DNA of 37,204 nt from a virus, in IMG/VR virus record IMGVR_UViG_3300043331_001671, positions 1-37,204 of that record; one strand, given 5' to 3'. Positions 14,651-22,999 of this stretch are shown here, piece by piece. The stretch's first letter is position 1; every line of letters starts with the position of its first letter. Under the pieces are notes generated by a model, which ran no database searches, was not told the DNA's origin, and saw only the letters and a list, made by a program, of their open reading frames with translations. The position numbers were made by a program, and so were the translations under genes.

Positions 14651-17600
14651 TTAACGGAGAGCCTGAGACAATTCTGGCCTCAGCACCCCACGCCGGATCG
14701 CCTCATTGAGCGCGTTGACCACCTCCTGCCCGGTGAGGGCGCTGGAATCGGCCCGCGTCTGCAGCGTGATCGGCTCCTGGACGTTGACGATGGTGGTCGT
14801 GGTCGTCGTAGGCGGCGGCCCGGGCTGCCGGGCCGCGCTGCGGACCCCCTGCGTGCTGTACGGATCATAGAGCACGCCGCCATCGGGCAGCCCCAGGTCA
14901 CTCGGCAGCGGCACGCCGGGCGGTAACGACGCGGGCGGGAGGCCAATGGTGAGCGAGTCGCCCCCGTCGCTGCCGACGAGCACGCCGTGCCCGCTGCCCG
15001 TGCTCGTGGCCTGCCGCCGGGCACTGCTCAGGCGGGGCCCGTGCGCCAGAAAGCGTTCGAGCATCGCCTCAAACTCGGCCTGGCTCCCCAGAAAGCGCGC
15101 ATTGGCGGCGGTCAGGGTATCGACGGCGCTGGCGGTCGTGCGCGCCGCCTGCCCGGTCTGGCCCACGGCCTCGGTGAAGCGCTGCGTCGTCGTGGTCGTC
15201 TCCTCCTCCTGGTCACGTAACGCCGCGATGCGCCGCTGGAGTTCGTTGATGATCTCGTTCAAGCGGGCCATCTGGAACTGCACGACGTCGCCGCCAACGC
15301 CGACCGCCCGACTCCACTGGTTGTACTCCTCGCGGGTCTGCGCGAGCTGCGCTTGGAGTTCCTCCAGCGTCGTGCCCCAGCGGAAGCCGCCGTTTTCGAT
15401 GGTGCCGGTGGTCGCCTGGATGATGCCGTTGATCCGCGTAAAGCCCTGTTCATAGGACAGGACGATCCGCTCCACCCCGTCGCGGTGCGCCCTGGCGCTG
15501 TCGTCGGCGCTGCGCTGGTTGGCCTCGGCGATCAGGCGGCCAATGCGCTCCACATGCGGCGGCAGGCGGTCATAGCCCCCCGAAATGTCATCAATCGTCG
15601 CGTCCCAGGCCTGCGCCGCTTCCTTGCTGCGGACCCCGAACAGACTGACGACGGTCAGGAGCTGGCTTTCCGCCTCGGCCGCTGCCGAGCGCAAGCCTTG
15701 CTCCGTCTGGATGCCCAGGTCGAGCAAGAGCTTGCTCAGGCTACTCATGGTGCCCTCGATGGTCTCTCCAGAGGCATGGAACACCTGCGTCACCTTCTCT
15801 CCCGCGGTGGTGGCGCTCTGTTGCACGATGCCCATGGCGGTCTCGAAGGACGGGGCAATCTTGCCCGTGGCCGCCTCGATGGCCGGGACCACCTGCTCCA
15901 CGTAGATGCGCCGCAGATCCTCCCAGCTCCGCGTCCCGCTGTCGACGATGGTTGTGAAGGCGTCGAGCGTGTCCGCAGCCATCTTCCGCAGCGCTTCTGG
16001 GGCGTCCAGGCCGAGCTTTTCGTAAGCGCGGGTGATGTCCGTCGTGGTCTGCTGCGCCCCGGCGAGGATCTGCTTGTCCACCTCGTCAAACTTCTCGGGC
16101 ATGCTTTGATAGGCGTCCACGATCTTCGGGACCACCTCTTCGGTCCAGATCTGCGCCAGCCGCTCTGGCGTCTCCGTGCCTGCCTGGCGAATCGTCTCAA
16201 AATCCTTGACCGCCTCATCCGCCAGTTTCCGTAAACTCTCGCCGCTCTTGACACCCAGATCCGTATACGCCTTGTTGGTCTCCATGAGCGCCTGGCGGTG
16301 CTTCATGGTCTCCTCGGTCATGGCCGCCTGCGCCGCGGCAACCTGCGTGCCCGTGGCCGTGGCGGTCTCCCCGAGGGCGGTCGTGGCGCTGGTGACGCCT
16401 TCCGTGGCGGTCTGCGTCGTGCCCAGGGTGTCCGTGGTGGCGTTCAGGGACTGCTGCCACTCCTGCATGGTCTCGCGGGCAATGTCGCCCATACGGTCGG
16501 CTTCGACCCCGACCGCGGTCACCGCCGCCCCGGCGCTCTGGAGCTGAGCCGCCACGCCGTCCATACCGAGGAAGTCGGCAGCCTGCCCGGCGGCAGTGAT
16601 GATCGTCCCCAGCCCCTGGGCAATGGTGCCAACACCCTCCAGGATGGCCATGACCACGGCATTGAAGGCGACGTTCAAGGCGGCCCAGACGTCGTGCAGG
16701 ACCCCGACGGCGGTGCCGATCTGGCCCAGCCAGCCCACCACTTCCTGGATGGTCGGAATGAGTTCTTTTTGCACCGCATCGGAGGTGCGCACGGACGCAA
16801 TCCACTCGGTGAGTTGCGGCAAGAGCTGGTTGATGGTCGGCAACAGCGCCGCGACCAGCTCCTGGGCCAGGCCCTGGACGGCGGCCATGAGGTCGGTCAT
16901 GCCGGTCTGAAACTGCCGCGACTGCTGCACCAGTTCGCCCCCGGCCACGGTGCCGTAGCGTTCCATGGCCGCCCGCGCCTGGTCGAAGGCTTGCGGGTTC
17001 TGGGACAGGGTCACCAGGACGCGGCTATCCTCCTCGCCAAAGAGCTGGATGGCGAGGCGGGTGCGTTCGGCAGGATCCTGCACACTGCCCAGGGCGGCCA
17101 CCAACTCGGGAAAGAGTTGCTCCATCGAGCGCACCTTGCCGCCGGCGTCGGTGAGCTGCACGCCCAGCAGTTGCAGCGCCTCGGCAGCGGGACCCGTGCC
17201 GGCGTTGACGAACTCCGCCACGGCTTCCTGGGAGGTGCGCAGCCCTTCGCGCAAGGCATCGGTTTCGCCGCCGGCGCGGACTGCAGCAAATTCAAACGCC
17301 TGCATGGCTTCGGTGGAGATGCCGACGGCCTGGGCGTAGTTGTCCGTTTCGACAATGGCCGCGGTGGTGGTCTGGACGAGCACCCCCAGGGCGGCGGCGG
17401 CCCCGGCGATGGCGGTCCCGGCCGCGGCCAGGCCGGTGCCGACGGTGCGGAAGACGTCGGACAGCGTCGTCCCCGCGTCGGCGGTCTCTTTGGTCGTCCG
17501 CGCCAGCTCCTCTTCCTTGACGATGAGCGCCTGGATGGCCGCTTCGATGATGGTGGAGGACGACCGGAAGATCTCCGCCAGGCGGTCCATTTCCTGGCCG

Positions 17601-17734
17601 GAGGCGCTCAGGCTCTGCTCGGCTTCGGCCTCCATGCGGTTGAAAGCGCTCTCCGTGGCATCGGCCAGGCTGTCGACGTTGGCGCGGGCGTCCTGGGTCT
17701 CAAAGTCGACGCGAAAGGAAGCGCTCTCGGTCAC
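14651..17734 (-). CDS. Tail tape measure protein
   Basis: 1027 aa, the longest helical protein of the window. The N-terminal helices are followed by hydrophobic segments (GTGLAAAGTAIAGAAAALGV; VVMAILEGVGTIAQGLGTII) and long coiled-coil regions, which is typical of siphovirus tape measures. Between about residues 490 and 735 there are three diverged ~75-residue repeats (YTDLGVKSGESLRKLADEA; YEKLGLDAPEALRKMAADT; LLDLGIQTEQGLRSAAAEA). By the usual ~1.5 A per residue this would specify a tail near 150 nm (inference). The start overlaps the upstream gene by 4 bp. The rightward cassette at 12.2-14.6 kb begins beyond its stop. Confidence 0.88.
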   Translation of the reverse strand: MTESASFRVDFETQDARANVDSLADATESAFNRMEAEAEQSLSASGQEMDRLAEIFRSSSTIIEAAIQALIVKEEELARTTKETADAGTTLSDVFRTVGTGLAAAGTAIAGAAAALGVLVQTTTAAIVETDNYAQAVGISTEAMQAFEFAAVRAGGETDALREGLRTSQEAVAEFVNAGTGPAAEALQLLGVQLTDAGGKVRSMEQLFPELVAALGSVQDPAERTRLAIQLFGEEDSRVLVTLSQNPQAFDQARAAMERYGTVAGGELVQQSRQFQTGMTDLMAAVQGLAQELVAALLPTINQLLPQLTEWIASVRTSDAVQKELIPTIQEVVGWLGQIGTAVGVLHDVWAALNVAFNAVVMAILEGVGTIAQGLGTIITAAGQAADFLGMDGVAAQLQSAGAAVTAVGVEADRMGDIARETMQEWQQSLNATTDTLGTTQTATEGVTSATTALGETATATGTQVAAAQAAMTEETMKHRQALMETNKAYTDLGVKSGESLRKLADEAVKDFETIRQAGTETPERLAQIWTEEVVPKIVDAYQSMPEKFDEVDKQILAGAQQTTTDITRAYEKLGLDAPEALRKMAADTLDAFTTIVDSGTRSWEDLRRIYVEQVVPAIEAATGKIAPSFETAMGIVQQSATTAGEKVTQVFHASGETIEGTMSSLSKLLLDLGIQTEQGLRSAAAEAESQLLTVVSLFGVRSKEAAQAWDATIDDISGGYDRLPPHVERIGRLIAEANQRSADDSARAHRDGVERIVLSYEQGFTRINGIIQATTGTIENGGFRWGTTLEELQAQLAQTREEYNQWSRAVGVGGDVVQFQMARLNEIINELQRRIAALRDQEEETTTTTQRFTEAVGQTGQAARTTASAVDTLTAANARFLGSQAEFEAMLERFLAHGPRLSSARRQATSTGSGHGVLVGSDGGDSLTIGLPPASLPPGVPLPSDLGLPDGGVLYDPYSTQGVRSAARQPGPPPTTTTTTIVNVQEPITLQTRADSSALTGQEVVNALNEAIRRGVLRPELSQALR

Positions 17735-18081
17735 GCGGAGGTCTCCTCAGGATCCGGCAGGGGATCGGCCTCCGGGATCTCCGCCTCCTCCACAGGCGCC
17801 TGCTCGGGGACGTCGACCAGGCCGAAGTATTGCCACTCCGGCCAGACCAGCCCGCGCCGGCGCACCCGCACCACCAGGGTGCGCGGCGGGGCCGGGATGG
17901 CGCGCCGCAGATCGGGAACCTGCCGAGGGAGATCGTCACGGCCCAGCTCGTAGAGTGCCTCCCAGGGCTGCGTGAGCAGTTTGGTGCGGACGGCGCCCGC
18001 ATTGGCCGCGACGATGAGCGCGGGCTCCTCCAGCGCCCAGGTACTATTCTGTTGCCGCCGCAGCGGCACGGCTGCGATCAC
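17731..18081 (-). CDS. Tail-associated protein sharing a domain with the fiber N-terminus
   Basis: 116 aa, GTG start overlapping the frameshift product's stop (GTGA) and ending in the ATGA of the tape measure gene. Residues ~36-96 (PWEALYELGRDDLPRQVPDL, then a strand ending WQYFGLVDVP) match the fiber residues ~36-96 (PWETAYELGVDALPPQIPDI, YEYVGVVEDP) at roughly half of the positions. The C-terminus is acidic and Pro/Glu-rich. It may be a free copy of the fiber's attachment domain, or a chaperone or ring protein of the tail. No family name is known to me. Confidence 0.6.
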   Translation of the reverse strand: MIAAVPLRRQQNSTWALEEPALIVAANAGAVRTKLLTQPWEALYELGRDDLPRQVPDLRRAIPAPPRTLVVRVRRRGLVWPEWQYFGLVDVPEQAPVEEAEIPEADPLPDPEETSA

Positions 18082-19075
18082 CGGTCACCTCCTTGCTGTG
18101 CCTGCGCCCGGTGCCTCCGGGCCAGGCCGTGCAGCGTGGCGAGTTTCTCCAGCACATGCTCGGCCTCCAGCCGGGTGAAGGCCAGGTCGACCAGGTCCAG
18201 GGCAGCGGGGCCCAGCAGATCCCAGCGCTGCCACAGCCACCATATGAAGCGGTTCTCGGCCCACAGCCGCCCCTCGAAACCCGGCGACGGACTCAGGGGA
18301 CAGCGCCGCGTGACGCCTTCGCACGGTGGCGGCTCGTGGCGGCGGGCGTAGCGCGCCCGGCAGTCGCCACAGGCGGACTCGCCGCCATAGGCGGTGTAGC
18401 ATGCGAAGGCCAGTCTAAATTTCCCAGCGCCGCCGCCTGCGCCAGCTCGGCGGCGGTGATGGTGGCAAAGGCGCGCTCGACCGCCGCCAGCGGCAGCCGG
18501 GCCACGGTCTCCGGGTCCAGGGGCGCCGGGGCCCCGCCATCCAGGACGCCCTCCCAGGCTTTCAGGCAGTGCTGCACCACGGCCAGCGACAGGCTCTGCG
18601 AGTCGAGCTGCCCGCGCAGCGTATGCTCCGCCCGCAAGATCTCCAGTTCATGCGCCAGGATCCGGCGTACCGTCAGGGTGGCGGGCGGTCCCGTGCTCGG
18701 CACGCCTGCAGGCCAGACCGCCTGACAGGGCGTGACGAAGGCGCTGCGGACGAGGGGCGGCAAGGCGTGCAGGAGGCGCTCCGGGACGGGGAGGGGACAG
18801 ACGACCGGCTCGCCGTGCGTGTCGACCAGGCCCTGCCAATCGAGCACCACGTATTGCAGCTCCAGGTCGCGCTGGTGACTGCGGGGCGCCGTGCCATTGC
18901 GCAGGCGCTGACTGTGCTGCTCGATGCGCGCCAGCTCCCGCACCGGGATCCGCCGATACGTCACCTGCGTGCCATAGACGGTCAGCGGGTAGCGCTCGTC
19001 ACTGCGGACCAGGGCGATGGTGGTCTCGAAGGCCACGGGCACCGCCTCGTCGACGTCGATCAAGCGAATGCTCAT
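18078..19075 (-). CDS. Tail assembly chaperone, -1 frameshift product (GT-like)
   Basis: Shifting -1 at 18416-18425 joins the first 220 codons to a 112-residue extension, giving about 332 aa. The extension has no start of its own and is plainly protein-like: CYTAYGGESACGDCRARYA (a Cys-rich, possibly zinc-binding loop), then FIWWLWQRWDLLGPAALDLV and LEAEHVLEKLATLHGLA. It ends at TGA 18078-18080, overlapping the next GTG. In siphoviruses the GT-type extension recruits the tube protein to the tape measure. The slip site supports this reading strongly. Confidence 0.72.
18293..19075 (-). CDS. Tail assembly chaperone, unshifted product (G-like)
   Basis: 260 aa, ATG at 19075, overlapping the tail tube stop by 4 bp. 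Residues 1-217 form the chaperone domain (PVRELARIEQHSQRLRNG; LTVRRILAHELEILRAEHTL). After codon 220 (the slippery site at 18416-18425) the zero frame runs only 40 more residues of Ala/Pro/Arg-rich sequence to a TGA. This is the usual arrangement of the short product of a lambda G/GT-type pair, located between tail tube and tape measure. The short form is expected to be the abundant one. Confidence 0.7.
   Translation of the reverse strand: MSIRLIDVDEAVPVAFETTIALVRSDERYPLTVYGTQVTYRRIPVRELARIEQHSQRLRNGTAPRSHQRDLELQYVVLDWQGLVDTHGEPVVCPLPVPERLLHALPPLVRSAFVTPCQAVWPAGVPSTGPPATLTVRRILAHELEILRAEHTLRGQLDSQSLSLAVVQHCLKAWEGVLDGGAPAPLDPETVARLPLAAVERAFATITAAELAQAAALGNLDWPSHATPPMAASPPVATAGRATPAATSRHRAKASRGAVP
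18416..18425 (-). promoter_or_regulatory. Programmed -1 ribosomal frameshift site GGGAAATTTA
   Basis: On the minus strand the zero-frame codons are GGA AAT TTA, so two X-XXY-YYZ heptamers overlap: G-GGA-AAT and A-AAT-TTA. Both allow re-pairing in the -1 frame (GGG AAA or AAA TTT). The codon phase was checked from the gene start (codon 218 begins at 18424). This is the canonical signal for lambda-type tail chaperones. Confidence 0.8.
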
Positions 19076-20079
19076 GGTGCGGGCACCTCCACCAGGCGAA
19101 ACTCGCGCTTGTCCGTGGCCCCGAAGGCCATCTCCGGGTGACTGTTCAGCCCCTGGAAGTCACTATAAATGTTCAGGGTAATCTGCGGCGACGGCGCCCC
19201 GGCGTTGGCGATGGTATCGTTGCCAACGGCGGCCACGGACATCGAGGGCAGGAGCAAGGTCTGCGACGCCCCGCCACTGGCCCAGATGACTTTGCCCTGG
19301 AGGGGGGTCTGAGTATCGCGCCAGGTGTGCCACTGCTGCGTAGCATAGTAGGGGACACTGAGCGTGAGCTGCACGATGCGCTTGTCGTTTTCCTTCGCCT
19401 CCGAGGGGACCAGACTGTTGACCACGCGCTGTTGCAGGTTGCGGTTGAAGGTAAAGGTATAGGCCGTCACGTCTTTGGCATCGCCGGCGGCCAGCGGATC
19501 GGTGAGGTCGCCGATCTGGATCTCGACTTCATCGAAGACCAGCTCGGGATCCGGCAAGGTCAGGGCATCGAGCACCGGCGGGGTATTGACCGCGCTGGCC
19601 AGGTCATAGCCGCGATAAAACGTCGTACTGGCCGCCAGGCGACAGCCATCCCCGGGGGACCCGGTCATCTGGAGCTGGGAGATTTTCAGGCCGGTGTGTT
19701 CCCGGACGCCGAGCTGCTCGCTGATCGCGACCGTCAGGCCGATGCCATCGGTGAGGTCGACAATGCTGTAATACGCTGGGGCAGCGGGAGGGTCAGGGCC
19801 AGGTTCCGCCGCCGTATAGGCGCCGAAGCATTGCCGGAAAAACGGGTTATTGCCTCCCAGGTCATGCAGCACCGTGATGGCGCCCTGGCGCTGCGACGGC
19901 CCGCGCACGGTGCGATGCTGCGCCCCGTAGCCGATGAGGCCCGGCGAAAAGGTCAGGGTGGGGGTATTCACCAGCGAATCACTGATGGCATAGAAGGCGC
20001 GGTCCACGGCGATGGCGGTATTGAAGACCGCCTCCAGCTTCGCCCCCAGGACGGACAGGAAGCCGATATTGGTTGGCAT
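19072..20079 (-). CDS. Major tail tube protein (probable)
   Basis: 335 aa, beta-rich. The N-terminus GFLSVLGAKLEAVFNTAIAV is followed by strand-rich regions (TGIKISQLQ-like VREHTGLKISQLQMTGSPGD; IVQLTLSVPYYATQQWHTWR) and a closing SPQITLNIYSDFQ. The position just before the chaperone G/GT pair and tape measure is where siphovirus tube genes lie. A GGAG SD precedes the ATG at 20079. The identification is from position plus general character rather than a family signature. Confidence 0.68.
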   Translation of the reverse strand: MPTNIGFLSVLGAKLEAVFNTAIAVDRAFYAISDSLVNTPTLTFSPGLIGYGAQHRTVRGPSQRQGAITVLHDLGGNNPFFRQCFGAYTAAEPGPDPPAAPAYYSIVDLTDGIGLTVAISEQLGVREHTGLKISQLQMTGSPGDGCRLAASTTFYRGYDLASAVNTPPVLDALTLPDPELVFDEVEIQIGDLTDPLAAGDAKDVTAYTFTFNRNLQQRVVNSLVPSEAKENDKRIVQLTLSVPYYATQQWHTWRDTQTPLQGKVIWASGGASQTLLLPSMSVAAVGNDTIANAGAPSPQITLNIYSDFQGLNSHPEMAFGATDKREFRLVEVPAP

Positions 20080-20165
20080 ATGACGACTCCGATTCGATAC
20101 ACTCTAGTGACCTGGGACGTCGCCTCTGCTCCCTGGAAGGGATTGAAAAGGCATACGTCTGTCTC

Positions 20166-20645
20166 CTATAGCCCGATGCGATAGGCGTACCAGGTCAGAA
20201 ACAGCGCCTGGTACGCGGAGAAGGTTTCCGTCGCCAGGACACTGCTATCGCCGCCGTAGGTGAACGGCGCGATGTCCGTGCGCCCCAATCTGTTCCCAAT
20301 CAAGAGCTGCCTGGCATCCACCACCATGCGATAGGTCCCGACGTTCACCGCCTGGGCATCGCCGCGCAGCGCCTGTTGAATCCCGTGGCGGTTCTGGTCG
20401 ATGAGCATCAGGGCATGGGTCTCGGTGAGCGTAATACTCTTATTGGCCTGCGTGGACGGCGTTGACCCTTGATAGACCAGCAAACAGGCCGGATAGCGGT
20501 AGAGCTGCGCCGCCACGGCCAGGGTCTCCGGGGTCAGGCCGCCTTCGTAGGGTTCGATGCTGCGGCAATACTGCCCCAGCGTCGTCGAGCCGCGGACGAC
20601 CGCCAGCAGACTATCCTGAATGTCGAGCAGCGTCGGGTTCGGCAT
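20166..20645 (-). CDS. Mu gp37-like (DUF1834) tail completion protein
   Basis: 159 aa. LLDIQDSLLAVVRGSTTLGQ at the N-terminus, then PACLLVYQGSTPSTQANKSI, follow the DUF1834 (Mu gp37) layout: a helix, then beta strands carrying the P-A-x-L-V-x-Y-x-G segment. It lies directly between the gpG-like gene and the tail tube gene, as in Mu-like head/tail modules. The role is probably tail completion or head-tail joining. Three nt separate it from the upstream gene. Confidence 0.7.
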   Translation of the reverse strand: MPNPTLLDIQDSLLAVVRGSTTLGQYCRSIEPYEGGLTPETLAVAAQLYRYPACLLVYQGSTPSTQANKSITLTETHALMLIDQNRHGIQQALRGDAQAVNVGTYRMVVDARQLLIGNRLGRTDIAPFTYGGDSSVLATETFSAYQALFLTWYAYRIGL

Positions 20646-20648
20646 GCG

Positions 20649-21167
20649 CTAAATCCCCAGATGGCGGCCAATGGCCAGGCGGATATACTGCCGATCACTG
20701 TCTTGTAAGAGCAGGTACGGCCTGGCCGGAATCCGCACCGTATGGGCTTTGGCCCGCCGCGCATACACCACCTGGCCGCTGGCGGTGACGAAGCGCAGGG
20801 CTTGCGCCCGCCGGGGCCGCACCTCCGGGACGTGGATGGTGCCGCCGTACTGGTGGATGGCGGCGTAGACGACGTTGGTCCCGACCACGACGCTCAAGCC
20901 CTCGATGCGCCCGGTGATGGACGCTTGCAGCCGCCCGGTGTCGCGCAGGATCTGCGCCCGTCCGCCGCGTCGATGCGCCAGGGTGCTCGGGGCCAGCGGC
21001 GTCCAGGCGCGGGGCCGCCCCTGACTGACGAAGTTCTGGTTGACCGACTGCAGCAGCCGGCCTTTGACGTCTTCCAGGAGCGGCCGCCAGTTCCCGAGCT
21101 GCTGGCTGAACGTCCCCAGCCGTTGCAGGACGGGCGTGGCGTTGACCGTGACACGGACTGCCGGCAT
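20649..21167 (-). CDS. Phage virion morphogenesis protein (gpG / Phage_tail_S family)
   Basis: 172 aa. WTPLAPSTLAHRRGGRAQIL then RDTGRLQASITGRIEGLSVV, and NVVYAAIHQYGG, are the hallmark run of the Phage_tail_S / Mu gpG family: an S/T-L-x2-R segment, then D-T-G-x-L-x-x-S-I, then V-Y-A-x-I-H-Q-x-G-G. It is a head-tail connector/tail completion factor. The C-terminus (RIPARPYLLLQDSD) also fits the family (ARPFL). Strong call. Confidence 0.88.
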   Translation of the reverse strand: MPAVRVTVNATPVLQRLGTFSQQLGNWRPLLEDVKGRLLQSVNQNFVSQGRPRAWTPLAPSTLAHRRGGRAQILRDTGRLQASITGRIEGLSVVVGTNVVYAAIHQYGGTIHVPEVRPRRAQALRFVTASGQVVYARRAKAHTVRIPARPYLLLQDSDRQYIRLAIGRHLGI

Positions 21168-21176
21168 AGGGGCTCC

Positions 21177-21623
21177 CTAGTAGTTGGCGAGGCTCTCCCG
21201 CGTAAAGATTTGCGGCCCGGCCACCACCAGCCGCACCGTGCCACCGAGGGCGTCGGGGGTGAGCGGCTGCTCCGGCTCCGTCGGCCCGAGCGTCGCCGTG
21301 CCCTTACTGACGTCTTTGAGCCAGGCCACGGCCTGGTCGAAGGCGGTCTGCACCGGCGGCGGCACCACCCCCCGCCGCAGGTAGAGGTAATACGCCGCGA
21401 GCAGCGTACAGTCCTTGTTGATGATCGCCGGGACCGGGTCCAGGGGGACAACGTAGCGCGCCCCGGCATACGAGTCGATCAGCGCCGCGGCATCCTCCAG
21501 GGCGTCCGTACTGATCGCCTGCACGCCCGCATCCTCCAGGTCGCCGGTGTCGGCATCGTCGGTCAGCTCCAGCAGGACCTCCGCCGAGAGTTCCTCGACC
21601 AGATCGTCGACCGTCGCATACAT
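21177..21623 (-). CDS. Mu gp36-like (DUF1320) head-tail connector protein
   Basis: 148 aa. MYATVDDLVEELSAEVLLEL, then ALEDAAALIDSYAGARYVVP-like segment LEDAAALIDSYAGARYVVPL and DCTLLAAYYLYLRRG, follow DUF1320: an M-Y-x-T-x-D-L start, then I-D-x-Y-x-x-x-R-Y-x-x-P-L. These are adaptor proteins at the portal-tail interface. It is followed by gpG, the order seen in Mu-type modules. Confidence 0.85.
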   Translation of the reverse strand: MYATVDDLVEELSAEVLLELTDDADTGDLEDAGVQAISTDALEDAAALIDSYAGARYVVPLDPVPAIINKDCTLLAAYYLYLRRGVVPPPVQTAFDQAVAWLKDVSKGTATLGPTEPEQPLTPDALGGTVRLVVAGPQIFTRESLANY

Positions 21624-21635
21624 ACGGCCTCCGAT

Positions 21636-22580
21636 CTAGGTGACAATGGTGTCATAGAACAGGTGCCCGAGGTCGGGCGCCACCACATAGGGTTGGAAGT
21701 TGGCCCCGGACTCGACCACATCTTTATGGTGGCGGTCGTCGCGGAAGCGGTAGCTGTCGATCTGCTCCCACTGCAGGAGATACCCGGCGGACGGCGAGGC
21801 AATCGCTGGGGTCCCTGAGCGGTAACAGAGGAAGGCCGAGCCCTTGCCCTCGTTCACCTCCCACAGATCGCGGGGGGTAAAGTCCGTGCCGTCGGCGGCT
21901 TCGCCAGCGGTCGAGTAGATGGTCTCGCCAATAATCACCTCGGCCAGATCGAACATGGCGGCAATCAAGGGCGCCGAGATGATGCCGCGCTCGACATACT
22001 TGATGCGCTCCAGGACGGCGGTATTGCGCTTCACCTGGGTCAAGGTCTTACTGTCCATCATGAGCACGTTGGGGCGCAGACCGGTGCGGCGGCGGATCGC
22101 CTCGATACCGTCTTCCACGTCCTCGATGAAGGTGTTGGTCGCGGCATCGGCGGCCCAGCCCCCGGTGACATCGAGGGAGGACGACCAGTTGCCGGCTTCC
22201 AGGACCTGGGAGGCGATTTTCGTCTCTTTGCACAGCAGGATGCCGTTGGCCGTATAGTCGGCGGCGTTCTGATCGACGACGGCATCGCCGTCGCGGCGGC
22301 GTTCCTCGTCGGCGATGTCCGTCGCCAGGGCCCAGTTGTCACAGGCATAGGCGCGCTCCTGGATGCGCCAGCCGCCCAGCGGCGCGGCGGCTTTCGGCGG
22401 CCTAGGCCGGGCTTCGTTGCGATACCAGGCGCTTTTGAGGTACTCGTGATACTTGGCCGCTTGCGCCTGCACCGTCACCAGCGGAAAGAGCCGCGTGCCA
22501 ATATAGACCGGGTTCATGAAGTTGCGGGCATACTCGGTGAGGACGGGATCGAGCGTCGCCCCCTGCGGTAAGGCTGGCAT
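21636..22580 (-). CDS. Major capsid protein, HK97-fold
   Basis: 314 aa. The N-terminus (LTEYARNFMNPVYIGTRLFP) and EEYHKYLKS-like AKYHEYLKSAWYRNEARPR resemble the E-loop/N-arm start of HK97-fold capsids of Mu-related and large families; GIEAIRRRTGLRPNVLMMDS and YVERGIISAPLIAAMFDLAE match the P- and A-domain pattern. No cleaved delta domain is seen, which agrees with a separate protease/scaffold gene next door. Its position after the decoration gene supports the call. Confidence 0.85.
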   Translation of the reverse strand: MPALPQGATLDPVLTEYARNFMNPVYIGTRLFPLVTVQAQAAKYHEYLKSAWYRNEARPRPPKAAAPLGGWRIQERAYACDNWALATDIADEERRRDGDAVVDQNAADYTANGILLCKETKIASQVLEAGNWSSSLDVTGGWAADAATNTFIEDVEDGIEAIRRRTGLRPNVLMMDSKTLTQVKRNTAVLERIKYVERGIISAPLIAAMFDLAEVIIGETIYSTAGEAADGTDFTPRDLWEVNEGKGSAFLCYRSGTPAIASPSAGYLLQWEQIDSYRFRDDRHHKDVVESGANFQPYVVAPDLGHLFYDTIVT

Positions 22581-22591
22581 AAGTCGCTCTC

Positions 22592-22996
22592 CTAGACAGT
22601 CTTATAGTAGTCAACGAGCTGAATGGTGGCCAGGTCATCCTCGGCCGCGGCGGGGACCAGCACCAGCCCGCGGACGCGGTACGTCCCGGCGGCCACGGGG
22701 AGGGGGATGGCCTTGCCGTTGTCGCTGCCGCTGACGAATTCCAGGATCACTTCGGTGTTGACCGGGAGCGGCGCCCCGGCCACGACTTTGGTAAACCCCG
22801 CGGTCATGACGGTCGCCCCCTGGCCCTGGCGCGGCGCGTTTTGCACCACATAGGCAAGCGTCTCGGTGGCCGCCCCGGCGCTCGGAATGGCGCGGCCCTG
22901 GCTGTCGAGGATGACGAACTTCCACTGATACGTCGAGAAATCGTACTGCGGATCGGTCTCGACGCCGATACAGAGTTCGGGATAGCTCACGGCCAT
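22592..22996 (-). CDS. Capsid decoration / cement protein (DUF2190-like)
   Basis: 134 aa. AYVVQNAPRQGQGATVMTAG, then FTKVVAGAPLPVNTEVILEF, follow the DUF2190/head-decoration pattern (V-x-Q-N-x-P-x-x-G-x-x-x-x-V, then V-x-K-V-x-A-G). It is beta-rich throughout. Placed between protease/scaffold and major capsid, as cement genes usually are. Probably binds the outer shell and stabilises it. Confidence 0.7.
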   Translation of the reverse strand: MAVSYPELCIGVETDPQYDFSTYQWKFVILDSQGRAIPSAGAATETLAYVVQNAPRQGQGATVMTAGFTKVVAGAPLPVNTEVILEFVSGSDNGKAIPLPVAAGTYRVRGLVLVPAAAEDDLATIQLVDYYKTV

Positions 22997-22999
22997 CGG

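Noticed and set aside
16298-17953. 551-residue plus-strand ORF opposite the tape measure
   Set aside because: Antisense shadow of the tape measure, His/Gly-rich composition, no start signal.
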